Assembly (NCBI RefSeq): GCF_000002875.2
Contig: NC_009409.2
Location: forward strand, 1-64,000
DNA length: 64,000 nucleotides
Direction: 5' to 3'
Source of the DNA: Leishmania infantum JPCM5
Taxonomy: Eukaryota; Euglenozoa; Kinetoplastea; Trypanosomatida; Trypanosomatidae
A program made the position numbers and the translations under genes. Shown one piece after another: positions 19,799-29,343 of the stretch. Position 1 is the first letter of the stretch. Each line of letters opens with the position of its first letter. The notes beneath the pieces are model-generated. The model saw only the letters and a program-made list of their open reading frames with translations, did no database searches and was not told where the DNA came from.

Positions 19799-21433
19799 CT
19801 AGTTGCCAGTGTGCTGCTGAAGCACCGCGTTTGCCTCCTGAATCTTGGAGAGAAGGGCGAAGTGGTCCGCCAGGATCTCGAAAATCTCCTCGCGGCTCAT
19901 CTCAAGCAGCATACCCGTAATCTTCGCGGCATTGGACGACTCCAACGGCAGGATGCGGCTGTAGAGAAGCTCGCCAAGATAGTTCTTTTGCTGCTCTGGG
20001 GAAAGGGTGCTGAGGTAGTTCATGTCGACGCCGTCCTGGCGCTGCTGCGGTGGATACTGCTCGCGTGGCTGTGTGTAGCGGTTCGGCGGACGCATCGGTT
20101 CGCCTTGCATGAGGTGTGGCTCCATGGCGGGGCGACGTATCATTGGGCCAGACATGAACTGTGGCATCCCCATGTTCGGTGGCGGCGGTGGCGGCATCAT
20201 GGGCGGCACCATGTGCGGGAACGGGTGCCGCGGCCACTGCTGCGGGAACGTGTTCATCGGGGGCACCATACGGGACTGGTGGCGCATGGCCGCACGACGC
20301 TGCTGAAGCAGGCGGATGCGCATGTCTTTCTGCTCCGCGTGGCTCACATAAAGAGGCTTCTTTGAGTGCTCTAGAGGCTGCCCATTCAGGCTCCGCAACG
20401 CAGCGGAGGCGTGCTGCCTGTCCTCGAAGCAGACAAAGGCGAACCCCTTGAAGGTGCCATTCGGCTCCTTCATGATGGCACACGATGTGATCTTGCCAAA
20501 CGGCTCGAAGATCTCGCGCAGCTTGTCGTCGGTGATGTCGTCAGGCAGGTGTTTTACGTAGAGGTTGCGGCCGTGGTTCTGGTAGAGGGACGCGGCCTTC
20601 TTCTTCTCACGGTCACGCTCGCTCTTGGAAAGCGCGCGGCACACAACGAGTTTCGCCGCCTTCTCTGTCAGGCCGCTCTCTTCCGACTCGTTCAGCGCCG
20701 CGATGGCCTGGACGGCGGCCTCGTGCTCCTCGAACGCGACCAGGGCGAATTTGGTAGGGAACGGCGCGTGCTCGGAGAGAAACAAGGAATTTACCTTGCC
20801 AAATTTTTCCGCGGCCGCCTTCACGTCCGCCTCCGTGGCGGCGGCCGCGATGTTCTTGATGTAGATGTTCCGGAAGGATTTGGCGGCCATCACCTCGCGG
20901 TCGACGCGACGGACAAAGGGTGCCACCACCACCTCGCTATCCCCCAACTTACTACCGTTCATGTCGAGCGCCGCCTTGGCGCCTTCGGCTGTCTCGAACT
21001 GCACAAAGCCGTAGCCCTTCGAGTTGCCTGCCGAGTCGAGCGCCACCTTGCACGACAGCACGCGGCCGCACTTGGTAAAGGCAGCCTGCAGCTCCTTGGC
21101 ATTAATAGCAGTATCCAGCTTCTTGACAAACACATTGTTCATGCCGCTCTTGCGCTGGAGCGGGTCGCGGATGGAGAACATGACGCGGATTTGGAGCCCT
21201 GGTGCGATGCCTGTGTAGTTGAGCGCGTCAATCACCTTTTCTGCATCGGCAGTGGTCTGGAAGTTGACGTAGCCATAGCCTAAGGAGCGCTGCGTTGCCA
21301 TGTCGCGGCACACCTTTACGGAGACCACGGGTGCAACAGTACTAAAGAGGTTGTTAATCGCCTCCTCTGGGCGAGGCAGGTCGATCGGCAAGTCGCCGAC
21401 GTAGACGGAGGTGCGTTGCACTGGGACCACCAT
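19799..21433 (-). CDS. PABP3: Poly(A)-binding protein (PABP3-like)
   Basis: A 544-residue cytoplasmic PABP that binds mRNA poly(A) tails and couples them to translation initiation. Four RRMs are seen: RRM1 8-86 (RNP1 LGYGYVNF 51-58), RRM2 99-172 (KGYGFVQF 139-146), RRM3 188-265 (degenerate RNP1 TKFALVAF 227-234), RRM4 290-366 (KGFAFVCF 329-336). A proline/methionine/arginine linker (385-465) leads to a C-terminal MLLE domain at about 472-540 with ITGMLLEM (505-512), which recruits PAM2-motif partners. Size fits the family. Leishmania has three PABPs. From memory PABP3 is LmjF.25.0080, and the ninth-gene position from the telomere agrees, but choosing PABP3 over PABP2 rests on that synteny rather than on a specific residue. 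Confidence 0.93.
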   Translation of the reverse strand: MVVPVQRTSVYVGDLPIDLPRPEEAINNLFSTVAPVVSVKVCRDMATQRSLGYGYVNFQTTADAEKVIDALNYTGIAPGLQIRVMFSIRDPLQRKSGMNNVFVKKLDTAINAKELQAAFTKCGRVLSCKVALDSAGNSKGYGFVQFETAEGAKAALDMNGSKLGDSEVVVAPFVRRVDREVMAAKSFRNIYIKNIAAAATEADVKAAAEKFGKVNSLFLSEHAPFPTKFALVAFEEHEAAVQAIAALNESEESGLTEKAAKLVVCRALSKSERDREKKKAASLYQNHGRNLYVKHLPDDITDDKLREIFEPFGKITSCAIMKEPNGTFKGFAFVCFEDRQHASAALRSLNGQPLEHSKKPLYVSHAEQKDMRIRLLQQRRAAMRHQSRMVPPMNTFPQQWPRHPFPHMVPPMMPPPPPPNMGMPQFMSGPMIRRPAMEPHLMQGEPMRPPNRYTQPREQYPPQQRQDGVDMNYLSTLSPEQQKNYLGELLYSRILPLESSNAAKITGMLLEMSREEIFEILADHFALLSKIQEANAVLQQHTGN

Positions 21434-22568
21434 CGCTGCTGTGTCAGTGTGCGGAATCCCAAAATGATGACGCCGTTGATCTCCAAGTCTATGCCAGCCG
21501 TCGACGAAACACCTGGGTTACAAGTAACGTCGCCCACGTTGACGCGGCTCTTGTGAGTTCTGGTGCGAAAAACGCGTGGAGGAGCGACGTGGTACAAAAT
21601 AAAGCGGAGATGAATTCAGAAGCGACGAGAGGAAACAGAAGGGGGAAGGGCGGTGGTGGCGGGACGTTGAGTGACTGCACACACACACGGAAGACAGAGA
21701 TGACCATAATACACCAGAGAACCGAAACAAAGGTGAAAAGGGATGGATAACGGGGGAGGGGAGGGGCGGAGAGAGACAGGGAAAGAGAGAAAGTGTAGTG
21801 GACAGGATAGCGTTCAAGGATGAAGCTCATGCAGGCATGCCTTCACGTGCGGTGTCGGAGGGAGCACAGCGGTAGATGCCGCCAATGTACCTGCAACGAT
21901 GAGATCGTGAGGGCCGAGGCAGCGCTTCACGCATCTCGTCTGATTGCACACATGCAAGCGGAAAGGACTGGCACGCATAGCAATGCTTGAAAGGGTTGCT
22001 TAGTCCTCATGTAGGATTCCCTTCGTGTTTCTTAAGGGCCGTCTTCTTGCTGCTGGAGATTGCGCTCTTTTACACTTGTGCAAGTCGCGTGAAAGGAACA
22101 ACAACACGGAGAAAAAAATAAGGTACGGCCACCATCAACACTCAAGAACACAGTCTTTAACATCAAGACGAGTTGCGCGGTTGCGCAACGTGTCTTAGAA
22201 GAGCACACACGCACATATCACACATCGCAACGATGTCCGTTCTCGTTTTTCGTCTTGCCTTAAAGGAAAAAGGGAAGATCCCTGCGAGGGTCGTCAACGC
22301 CGCGCCACAGGGACGGACGTCTTTTGTCCGGTAAATCTCTGTAAATATGAAACACACACACACACAATCCAACGAGTTTCAAACGCGGAGCAGCGCGAGG
22401 GAGAGACGTGGGAGGGAATAAGAGAAGGAGGGGCAATTACAAATCACGAAAGATGACCTCCATCTGACCGCGGGGGTGTGGGTGGGGTCACTCACAAGAG
22501 CTGCTAAAAGTGACACGGGAGTACGCCACACCGCTGACGCAAGCTCCGCAGTCGCGATCTTTTTTTTT
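21434..22568. promoter_or_regulatory. Intergenic region upstream of PABP
   Basis: No gene seen. Plus-strand purine tracts at about 21613-21650 and 21751-21795 are strong transcript pyrimidine tracts for PABP (ATG 21433). The distal part is ordinary spacer with a CA microsatellite at about 22350-22366. Confidence 0.5.
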
Positions 22569-22829
22569 CTACTTGGAAGGTGGCTCATCGTGTCCAAGCA
22601 GCGTTGCGTCAGAAGAGGGAATGTAAGAGAAGAGGTCGCCAACGTTTTCGTCGCAGAGCTCGTCGAGAAACCAGAGGTCGTCTTCGAAGAACTCAAACTC
22701 GGCGTCGTCCATCTGCTCCTCGCCCTTCGCAGCGTATGCTCTTGGCCCACTAGCCATGGCCGACGTACCGACACCAGAAATCGCCCCGGCCGTCCACCTC
22801 ACCGGAATAGCGCTTAGTCTGCGAAACAT
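22569..22829 (-). CDS. Small acidic protein with mitochondrial presequence-like N-terminus
   Basis: An 86-residue protein from ATG 22829. Seen: residues 1-35 are rich in Arg, Ser, Ala and lack acids (MFRRLSAIPVRW), like a cleavable mitochondrial import signal. Residues 36-70 are strikingly acidic and aromatic (DDAEFEFFEDDLWFLDE), ending with a short polar tail. No membrane segment and no known domain. The contrast between a basic leader and an acidic aromatic body is what one expects of a small accessory subunit of a mitochondrial complex, but that is inference. The next gene toward the telomere is PABP. Confidence 0.7.
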   Translation of the reverse strand: MFRRLSAIPVRWTAGAISGVGTSAMASGPRAYAAKGEEQMDDAEFEFFEDDLWFLDELCDENVGDLFSYIPSSDATLLGHDEPPSK

Positions 22830-23783
22830 CCTTCGCTGGGTTTATTTGCCAGTCAGCCTCTGCAGTGAAATTCTCTGCCGTGCACCGAGAACGAAGAAGC
22901 TCTTGCTAGTGGAAAGCAAGAGAACCTTGATCCGATGATGCTATGGAGAGGGCCTCAGCGCTGTGCCGTTCAAGAAAATCGCACCGGCCACAAATGTAAG
23001 CGCACACACAGAGAATAAGGAAAGGCGAGAGCGCAAAGAGAGAGGTCGCAACCAACGCGTGTTCCGCATGGAGGCACAGGAAGAGGCGGAGGTGGTCACC
23101 TACGTGTGCGCAGAGACAACCGCAGTGGAAGAGAAGGAGGTGTTGTCACGGTAAAGATGGCACAGTAGGAAAGAAAAAGGTGAACAGATGCATATGTCGG
23201 CGGATGCATGAATGAGAGAGGAGGAGCAGAAGGCGAAGCGGGGGAGGGGGTGACACTTCGCTGCTGCTTTCGGTCAAACACAGAGCAGAAGACGCCTGGA
23301 CAGAGGTATAGTGCAACACGGCGGAGTCCGATCCTATCCGCGATCACCCTCTCATGGCTGCCGCGGATACCATGCAAAAGCAAGTAACTCTTACAACACC
23401 AGCCCTCTTCACGCCCAGCACTGCAGGAGGGTACTAGCCCTCAGCGTAGGTGAAGACATTTGTGCGCGTGTTTTTGATTAGCAACGCACCGAGAGAGTGA
23501 GAGGGCCATGAATGGAAGCGATGAGCGCGCGAAGCAAACATTGGAGGGGCGGTGCAAAATACAAAGCAGACGGAGAGCCGATCCCACAGAGCCCAGTGCG
23601 ACGATTGGAGGAAATAGCTTCCCTCTCCTCTTCGGGCACGAGGGCAGTGGGAAGCGCGCCAGTGGGCTGCTACGGTCGAGCGGGAGGAGGGTCTTTCACC
23701 GATGCACCTCCTCAGCAGATATATGCTGGGAGGCCGCTTGAACAGGGCTGCATCGCTCACTTGCACAGGACGGCCACCGCCCT
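22830..23783. other. Intergenic region
   Basis: No gene seen. Purine-rich plus strand at about 23010-23046 and 23120-23140 are candidate pyrimidine tracts for the small acidic protein. Confidence 0.45.
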
Positions 23784-24146
23784 TCACGCCTGCTTTAGGA
23801 AGACCGCATAGATGAAGTAGAGAAGCAAGAAGCCAATACAGCCGAAGGCGGCGGTGTGCTTCCACCCGTAGCGGCCCATCACACTCTTAACGGAGCTCAC
23901 CGCCGAGTTCACGCCACAGCGAGCCGTCTGAAAGACCTTGTCAAGCGACCTGAGGAGTTCGTTTTGTTCCTCCGCCTCACGGTTGAGGTGACCGGCCATT
24001 GTTTTCATGTGCGCCACGCTGCTGCCGAGTGCGCGTAGCATCGCCTCATTCTCGCGGTGGATCTCTTCCTCCATATGCTCGTAACGGTTGGTCGGATTCG
24101 TCGACGCCTTGGCCGCCTTCGAGTTCCCGTAGAGAGACGACTGCAT
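23784..24146 (-). CDS. Bet1-like Qc-SNARE
   Basis: A 120-residue tail-anchored SNARE, likely Bet1, which acts in ER-to-Golgi vesicle fusion with Qa, Qb and R partners. Seen: a short Asn/Ser-rich N-terminus, one SNARE helix at about residues 24-80 (ENEAMLRALGSSVAHMKTM, heptads, zero-layer glutamine Q61 in EEQNELL), a short linker, and a C-terminal membrane anchor at about 98-117 followed by three residues. Bet1 family features are the ENE start of the helix, the HLNREAEEQN block and the small size (human Bet1 is 118). ATG 24146 gives this standard length; the open frame continues upstream into proline-rich UTR. Bet1 versus another Qc-SNARE is the only real uncertainty. Confidence 0.85.
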   Translation of the reverse strand: MQSSLYGNSKAAKASTNPTNRYEHMEEEIHRENEAMLRALGSSVAHMKTMAGHLNREAEEQNELLRSLDKVFQTARCGVNSAVSSVKSVMGRYGWKHTAAFGCIGFLLLYFIYAVFLKQA

Positions 24147-25023
24147 CGTTCTTTCCCAAGTTTGAGCACCACCTCTAGAGCCGCTGGAAGATGCGGGACC
24201 CGAGGTGCATGCAGCTGCTGGTGTGGGGATGAAGTACAAGTGGGTTCCTCTGTTCCACTCTAAAAGGCAAACATGGGAGAGAGGGTGACTCCGACACAGA
24301 GACTGAACAGCCAGCGGCACAATGCAGAGGGGTGGGGGTGGGGGTGGACGAGAGACTGAAGATGGGATATGAGTCGACACACCTTTCGAGGAATGGAGGG
24401 TAGCCACTAGTCGAAGCTCACTCCTCCGCGCACAGGTGCGAAGTAGCTCGTCCCAGCGGAAGAAGTGTGAAGAGAGGTCATCTACACAGCTCGTTGTTGC
24501 GCATCGACTGCGTCAGCAGGCCGGGGAAAGCCGAGCCATCGTACAACCAGAATCAGCACCCAAGGAACCAGAAGCTCGGCAGAAAAAGCGAGAGATCGGA
24601 TGAGCTCGGCGCTCCCAAACGATCACATCCTTGGTCCGTTGGCGCGCATGACTAGCGGAGTTCGTGTAAGCGTGGAATGGTCTGTTACACACAGGAGCCA
24701 CCGTGACAACTCGCACTGCATCGACGATGAGAAGAGCTCCTTTATACACACGTCAGCTACAGCACAGTGCAACACCGCGGCTCACAGGCCGTAACCTTCA
24801 ACTTAGGAGTGTCCTCACTTTTTCCGCTTTTACTCCGCTGTATTGCTACACACGTCAACACACGAACGAGCAAACACGTCCGGCATTCCGCCGGAGCAGC
24901 GAGCAATCTTCGGCACTGCACCCACGAACACACGCGCATACACACACACACACACAAAGAAAAAAAACATATGTGCAAGCAGACGCCACAACATCCTTCG
25001 CAGCAATGCTTCATCGTCCTCTA
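24147..25023. other. Intergenic region
   Basis: No gene seen. A GGGGGT repeat tract lies at about 24328-24347, within 200 bp of the Bet1-like start, and a CA microsatellite at about 24938-24956. Confidence 0.45.
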
Positions 25024-25194
25024 CTAGGACTTCATCATCCGCCGAGCCCCAATGTTGCGACGCCGAATGCGGCGCTTCTTGTCGTGCTCCATGCGAATGT
25101 CAATACGGTAAGGCCGCTTCACGTTCGCCCCCATGCCGCCCTGAAAGGTGCGAGCAAAGAAGTTGCGATATAATGCGCAGCACTGACTAAACAT
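25024..25194 (-). CDS. Very small basic protein, possibly mitochondrial
   Basis: A 56-residue open frame from ATG 25194 (MFSQCCALYRNFFAR). The N-terminal third is an amphipathic, acid-free helix like a mitochondrial signal. The rest is very basic (KKRRIRRRN, ending RRMMKS), the pattern of small mitochondrial ribosomal proteins. The frame is open 59 codons further up but that stretch is hydrophobic UTR-like sequence. I do not recognise a specific family. It is easily missed because of its size; conservation in other Leishmania would settle it. Confidence 0.6.
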   Translation of the reverse strand: MFSQCCALYRNFFARTFQGGMGANVKRPYRIDIRMEHDKKRRIRRRNIGARRMMKS

Positions 25195-26084
25195 GATTCG
25201 GCCTGTGTGAATGAAAAAGAGCAGACGGAACGAGCAAGAGACACAGAAAAGTAGAGAGGAGAGCACAGCGTGGTCGTGGTAAAGGCAGAGGAGGAGGGAG
25301 ACCGAGTACATTGGTGACACGGACGCAGCGGCGTGCGCACGAGAGAAAATAGGCGACTCACGGAGGAACAACAGAGCAGGCCATTATCGCGGGCGAGGGT
25401 GACGTAGAGGTATGTCCACTCGAGACGTCTGTTAAACATGCACCCCTCATGCGCCGTCAGTGCGGTGCACAACGGTGAACCCTCAACCCTGAATTGTGGT
25501 TTGAAGAGAGGAAGTCGCGGCTTCAAAACGCGTAGATCCGTTGGCTGGCATGCACATCAAGGCGTATGCTACACTCTACCGTTTCCTCATGTTTCTTTGC
25601 TTTCGCTTCCAGAACGCACCAAAGGTCTCTGGAGCAACAGATGGGACGCGCAGAGCTACTGCGCTCACATCCCCCATGCCGCTGAAGGGGACGTAGGCGG
25701 CCCAACGTGCAGCGTCGGATGTGGAACGGGGGATGAAGCGACACTATCGACAGCGTGCAACGCGTGAGGCGCGAAGATACAAAGAGAGAGCAGAGCAAAC
25801 ACCCATCTAGAGAGAAACCACCGCAGACGCGCCCATCGTTGTCCACATACGCCCCTCTTTTTTTTTTGCACTGCCTCCGTCAGAGCCCTGCTCGTCGAAA
25901 GCTCTTCGACATCACTCGGCGTAGTCGCTTTCTCCAGTTCTGCTGCACGCGTAGACAAGGTAGTGAGAAACAAATAGCCCAGCTCACTACCAAGTGTAGC
26001 GCAGGGGATTTCGGGGCGGCCTCCTGCTTCTTGCTCTCAAGGTGCCCACATTCTCCCGTACGGCACGTCTTCTACTCCACATTT
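25195..26084. promoter_or_regulatory. Intergenic region downstream of the SIDER copy
   Basis: No gene seen. A purine stretch at 25207-25263 on the plus strand gives a pyrimidine tract in the transcript only 13-70 bp upstream of ATG 25194, which supports that ATG being used. A T11 run lies at about 25858-25868. Confidence 0.5.
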
Positions 26085-26603
26085 CCCGCACGGCCGGTCA
26101 GAGCCCCCCTCCCCCCCCCTCCACATTACCTGGTGCGGTGCAGCAGCACACACGCGCCACGCCAAACGCGCCGACCAAGCCATCCGAGAGCACGGCCTAC
26201 GCCTCAAACTCCACCCACACCCGCATACCAGCAGGCTGCGCGAGGGCCGGGGGTGGGATGCCTTCCAGCCACGCGGACACTCTGCCCATCATGTGGATGG
26301 TGCACACGTGTTCACTGTCGCAGGTCGCTCCGGCGCCGCGTCACCCCGGGCCGGCGCACCGACATCAGCAGCCATGCATCGCCCTCCACGCCCCACGTCG
26401 CGTGTGCTTGGCCCTGCCACCACCACCGGTGGTTGCGCACTTCGCAGGGAGAAATGCGGGGCGGCTTGCTTGGCTTCCTCCCACGCAGAGATGGTGGAGG
26501 GTACTTGGGCCGGGTGAAGCCACGCGCTGAGCTGGTCACCACCTCACCCCCTCCTCATCGGCCCGCCGTCATCAAGGCGTGCGGGGAGCGCGAGAAAAAA
26601 AAA
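26085..26603 (-). mobile_element. SIDER-like degenerate retroposon, copy A
   Basis: About 0.52 kb nearly identical to 50994-51486 and 58828-59320. Differences seen are a longer C run near 26107-26120, two bases near 26499-26501, and a divergent left end. On the minus strand the part that includes the plus-strand segment CTTGGCTTCCTCCCAC resembles the 79-bp hallmark of the ingi/L1Tc/SIDER retroposons as I remember it. Length fits SIDERs (about 0.55 kb). It lies about 435 bp after the stop of the RAMP4-like gene, in its probable 3'UTR. An A run at 26593-26603 at the right end would suit a poly(A) tail of the opposite orientation, so strand is uncertain. Confidence 0.75.
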
Positions 26604-27037
26604 GTTCGTTGAACGGCATGCTCATGAGGCGCCCGGCTGGCGTCTCAAGGAGCAGCACGAAAAGCAAGACGCTCTCATTTCGCCGACCTATGCGTCCAAA
26701 CTCAGCGGTTGTGTCCGAGCAATGAGAAGAGAATGAATTACTAATCCGCAATCGCTGTACGCGCTGTGCCACGATCTCGGTGACACACGCGTTCACGTGT
26801 CCCGCAACGCCGAGTGGGCACCAGCAGAGCAGGTGGCGGGACGTGTAGCGCAGCAACAGTAGGACTCACCATCGCTGTATCGGCACTGCCACAAAGGCGC
26901 GTCCGTCGCATCCATAGCCGATTGCCGCAAACGTGAAAGCAAACCAAGCATACGGGCACAAATCCATGTACAGCCACAGACAACACAGGAGACGAAGCGG
27001 AGCAGCGAGGACGCAGGTACTCGAAAGCGCCAGCAGC
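26604..27037. other. 3'UTR-side spacer of the RAMP4-like gene
   Basis: Between the SIDER-like copy and the RAMP4-like stop codon. No gene or clear motif seen. Confidence 0.4.
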
Positions 27038-27253
27038 CTAGTCCTTCATTTTGGGTGATTGCGCCACAGAGAAGTATATGTTCACAAGCGACGAGCCGAC
27101 AACGATGACGATCATGCTCCAGACGAGCCACTGTGGGACGGCCGACTTCTTGTTCTCCCGCTCCTCGCGGCGCCTCAGCTTCTCGTCCTCGGTCAGACGC
27201 TGCTGGCTCTGGCGGCTGCGGGCGCGCATCCTTGCTACCGCTGAGGTGGGCAT
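27038..27253 (-). CDS. RAMP4/SERP-like small ER membrane protein
   Basis: A 71-residue tail-anchored protein resembling RAMP4/SERP1 (stress-associated ER protein), which associates with the Sec61 translocon and stabilises membrane proteins. Seen: a basic N-terminus RMRARSRQSQQ (8-18), a highly charged helix (KLRRREERENKK, 25-36), Pro40-Gln-Trp just before a single membrane segment at about 42-62, and a short lumenal end. RAMP4 proteins are 60-75 residues with this order: basic, charged, PWLL-type junction, one C-terminal membrane helix. Similarity is structural more than residue by residue, so another small tail-anchored ER protein is possible. Confidence 0.7.
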   Translation of the reverse strand: MPTSAVARMRARSRQSQQRLTEDEKLRRREERENKKSAVPQWLVWSMIVIVVGSSLVNIYFSVAQSPKMKD

Positions 27254-27918
27254 CGCGTCAAAGTAGGTAGAGTGTCCGCGAGGAGGTGCAGGTTACTCGA
27301 ATCGGCGCAGCTACGAGGAGGAGGCAAACACACCACTGACTGAGCGCAAGAGGGCCAAACAAATAACGAATTCACGCAGCCTGGGGATGTCGAGAGAGAG
27401 AGAGAGGGAGAGAGACGAGAACGTCACCGATGAGGCGTGTTTAGTGCGTGCGTGCCTGCGGCTGTGAACGCGCATGTGTGTCGGCGGCAGGGGAAGGAGC
27501 ACGTGAGTGCGAAAGCAGATGGAGGCATGGGGGTTAAGAAACAGAGGGAGAAGAAACGGTGCACATGGGCTGCAAACGAATGGCATACGCGTCGCTCGCC
27601 CTTCAAGGCGCAGAGGTCAAAGAAAACCCCACCGTCATACTGCTGCCTGGAGCCCTCAGAAACTCTCTACCTGCCGCGTGCGCCGTGTCCGGGAACGCTA
27701 CGGCAAACAAGTGCCGCAGACGATGGCCTGCGTTCGTTGCCGTCAGCAAGCGGTAGGGAGGCCCGCTCGGCATCGCTTTTCTGCCTCTCTCCGGCTTTAT
27801 TCAAATCTGTCCGTGTCCACCGGCTCGCGCCACCGTTATTCGGCCTGAGTCGATGTGCACAGCCTCATAACGAGGGCACGCGTGCAGAGAAGCACACACT
27901 CTCGCGTTCGGTGCCGCA
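27254..27918. promoter_or_regulatory. Intergenic region with GA microsatellite
   Basis: No gene seen. A GA repeat at about 27391-27416 is a CT-type pyrimidine tract in the transcript, about 140-160 bp upstream of the RAMP4-like ATG 27253, well placed for trans-splicing. Confidence 0.5.
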
Positions 27919-29343
27919 TCACGGATCAACCGAATCGGCGGCTGCTGCCCGCGCCACGGAGCGAAACCGGCGCAACTCGAAGAGCGGTAACTTTGCACGT
28001 AGTAAGCTGTCCCTCTCCTCAGCCACGGCCGGCTTCGCACGAAGCACCTTGGCAGAGTCGACGCGGAAATACAAGTTGAACGGCAGTGCGAATGGCATGC
28101 GCTTGGCGTAGTCGAGAATCAGTCTTGTCGAACGTTCCTCCTCCTCCGCATTCCACCAGAAGCACGCGTTCGGGTGCACGAGGCACGAAACATCGACGAC
28201 CGGCTGCATGAGTCGGCGATTCACATCGGTAGAGCTGATGTCGCGCTCGATACTCCGAAAGGCACTGTGCAAGATGATCGTTGGCGCCAAAGGAAGCAGC
28301 TCCGGCACCCCACGCGTGAATCGCTGCGGCAGAGGTGTCTCAAACCACGGCTTCTCCGCCCCACTCGCGCTCATCATGCGGTGTTCTGTGATTGTGCCGT
28401 CTGCCTTGGTTTGCGATGAGGACGATCGTCGCGCGTGAAACGCGCTACTGTACACCTCCGGCACATCCGGCTCACCCATTTCGCCTGGCACCAGATGTAG
28501 CGGCTGCTCCTCCCGCTCCACGGCGTACAGCTCCAGTACCTCCGCGATGACTTGCCGCAAAACTTCGAGGTGCAGCTCCCACTCGGCGGCAGCCTCCTCG
28601 ATCTGGTGCACGGCGCGCGGGTCGTCGGGGTGGACGCGGAACTCGAACCCAATCGGTGTCACGACAAATGTGCTATGCTCTGGCGCATTCCAGATGCGCG
28701 GGTTCAGCTGAGCCGAGTTACGACCCACTATGGAGAAGTCCGGCTCATGACGCACCTCCACGTCGATGCCATCACGGCGCGCCACACGAGTAGCAGAGCG
28801 GTGCGCCAATCGCAGCACCGCCGGGTTCGCCTGCTCCTTGCCTTCAAAGTACACGTCGTTTGTGTGCCCGTCCTGCCCACAGCGCCACCCGTGCTCTGCC
28901 AGGCCGGCGTTCATGCACAGCTTCGTGGAGTGTCGCGTTGTATCTCGGCAGAGCACACCGCACACCTTTGCATCCAATGCGATGAGCAGCACCGCGCGCT
29001 CCGCGTGGTTGAGCCGTATGGGACCACTAAGCAGCTCGACGAGCTCGTCGCGCTGAAGAAACTTGAGCTCGTGCCAGTCGATTCCGAGCTCCTTGAACTT
29101 CTCCAAATGCTGTGTTAAATCGGACGCCATCTTGTACTGGCGCCGCCCGACGTAGCCGCTAAGCTTCTGCAGCAAGAGGTCCAATGAGGTGAAGCGGTTC
29201 TTGTCCGTCACAGTGTTGAACGAGGAGCTCAGAGTCATTTGCCGAGGCAGCGCGTACCGCGGATGATACGCTTTCAAGGACGCCAAGGCGACATCCCCTA
29301 CGGGCACTGACGAGATCTTCGCCACATAAGAAGTGCGTCGCAT
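27919..29343 (-). CDS. Hypothetical kinetoplastid protein, 474 residues
   Basis: A 474-residue protein from ATG 29343. No known family recognised. Seen: an N-terminus MRRTSYVAKISS that could be a mitochondrial signal, a helical region at about 45-120 (LDLLLQKLSGYVGRRQYKMASDLTQHLEKF, then a DWHELKFLQRDELVELLSG segment like a small SAM or helical adaptor), a middle region with many Arg and His, a central helical acid-rich piece (HQIEEAAAEWELHLEVLRQVIAEVLELYAVEREEQ, about 245-280), and a C-terminal mixed region with FALPFNLYFRVD. No membrane segment and no catalytic signature. A role in a mitochondrial RNA or ribosome complex is possible but not shown. Confidence 0.82.
   Translation of the reverse strand: MRRTSYVAKISSVPVGDVALASLKAYHPRYALPRQMTLSSSFNTVTDKNRFTSLDLLLQKLSGYVGRRQYKMASDLTQHLEKFKELGIDWHELKFLQRDELVELLSGPIRLNHAERAVLLIALDAKVCGVLCRDTTRHSTKLCMNAGLAEHGWRCGQDGHTNDVYFEGKEQANPAVLRLAHRSATRVARRDGIDVEVRHEPDFSIVGRNSAQLNPRIWNAPEHSTFVVTPIGFEFRVHPDDPRAVHQIEEAAAEWELHLEVLRQVIAEVLELYAVEREEQPLHLVPGEMGEPDVPEVYSSAFHARRSSSSQTKADGTITEHRMMSASGAEKPWFETPLPQRFTRGVPELLPLAPTIILHSAFRSIERDISSTDVNRRLMQPVVDVSCLVHPNACFWWNAEEEERSTRLILDYAKRMPFALPFNLYFRVDSAKVLRAKPAVAEERDSLLRAKLPLFELRRFRSVARAAAADSVDP

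Noticed and set aside
20411..21283. Plus-strand frame of 290 codons opposite PABP
   Set aside because: Antisense shadow of the four-RRM gene.
26293..26612. Open frames shared by the three SIDER-like copies
   Set aside because: They are shared only because the DNA is nearly identical; reading is proline/arginine-rich and SIDERs are known to be non-coding.
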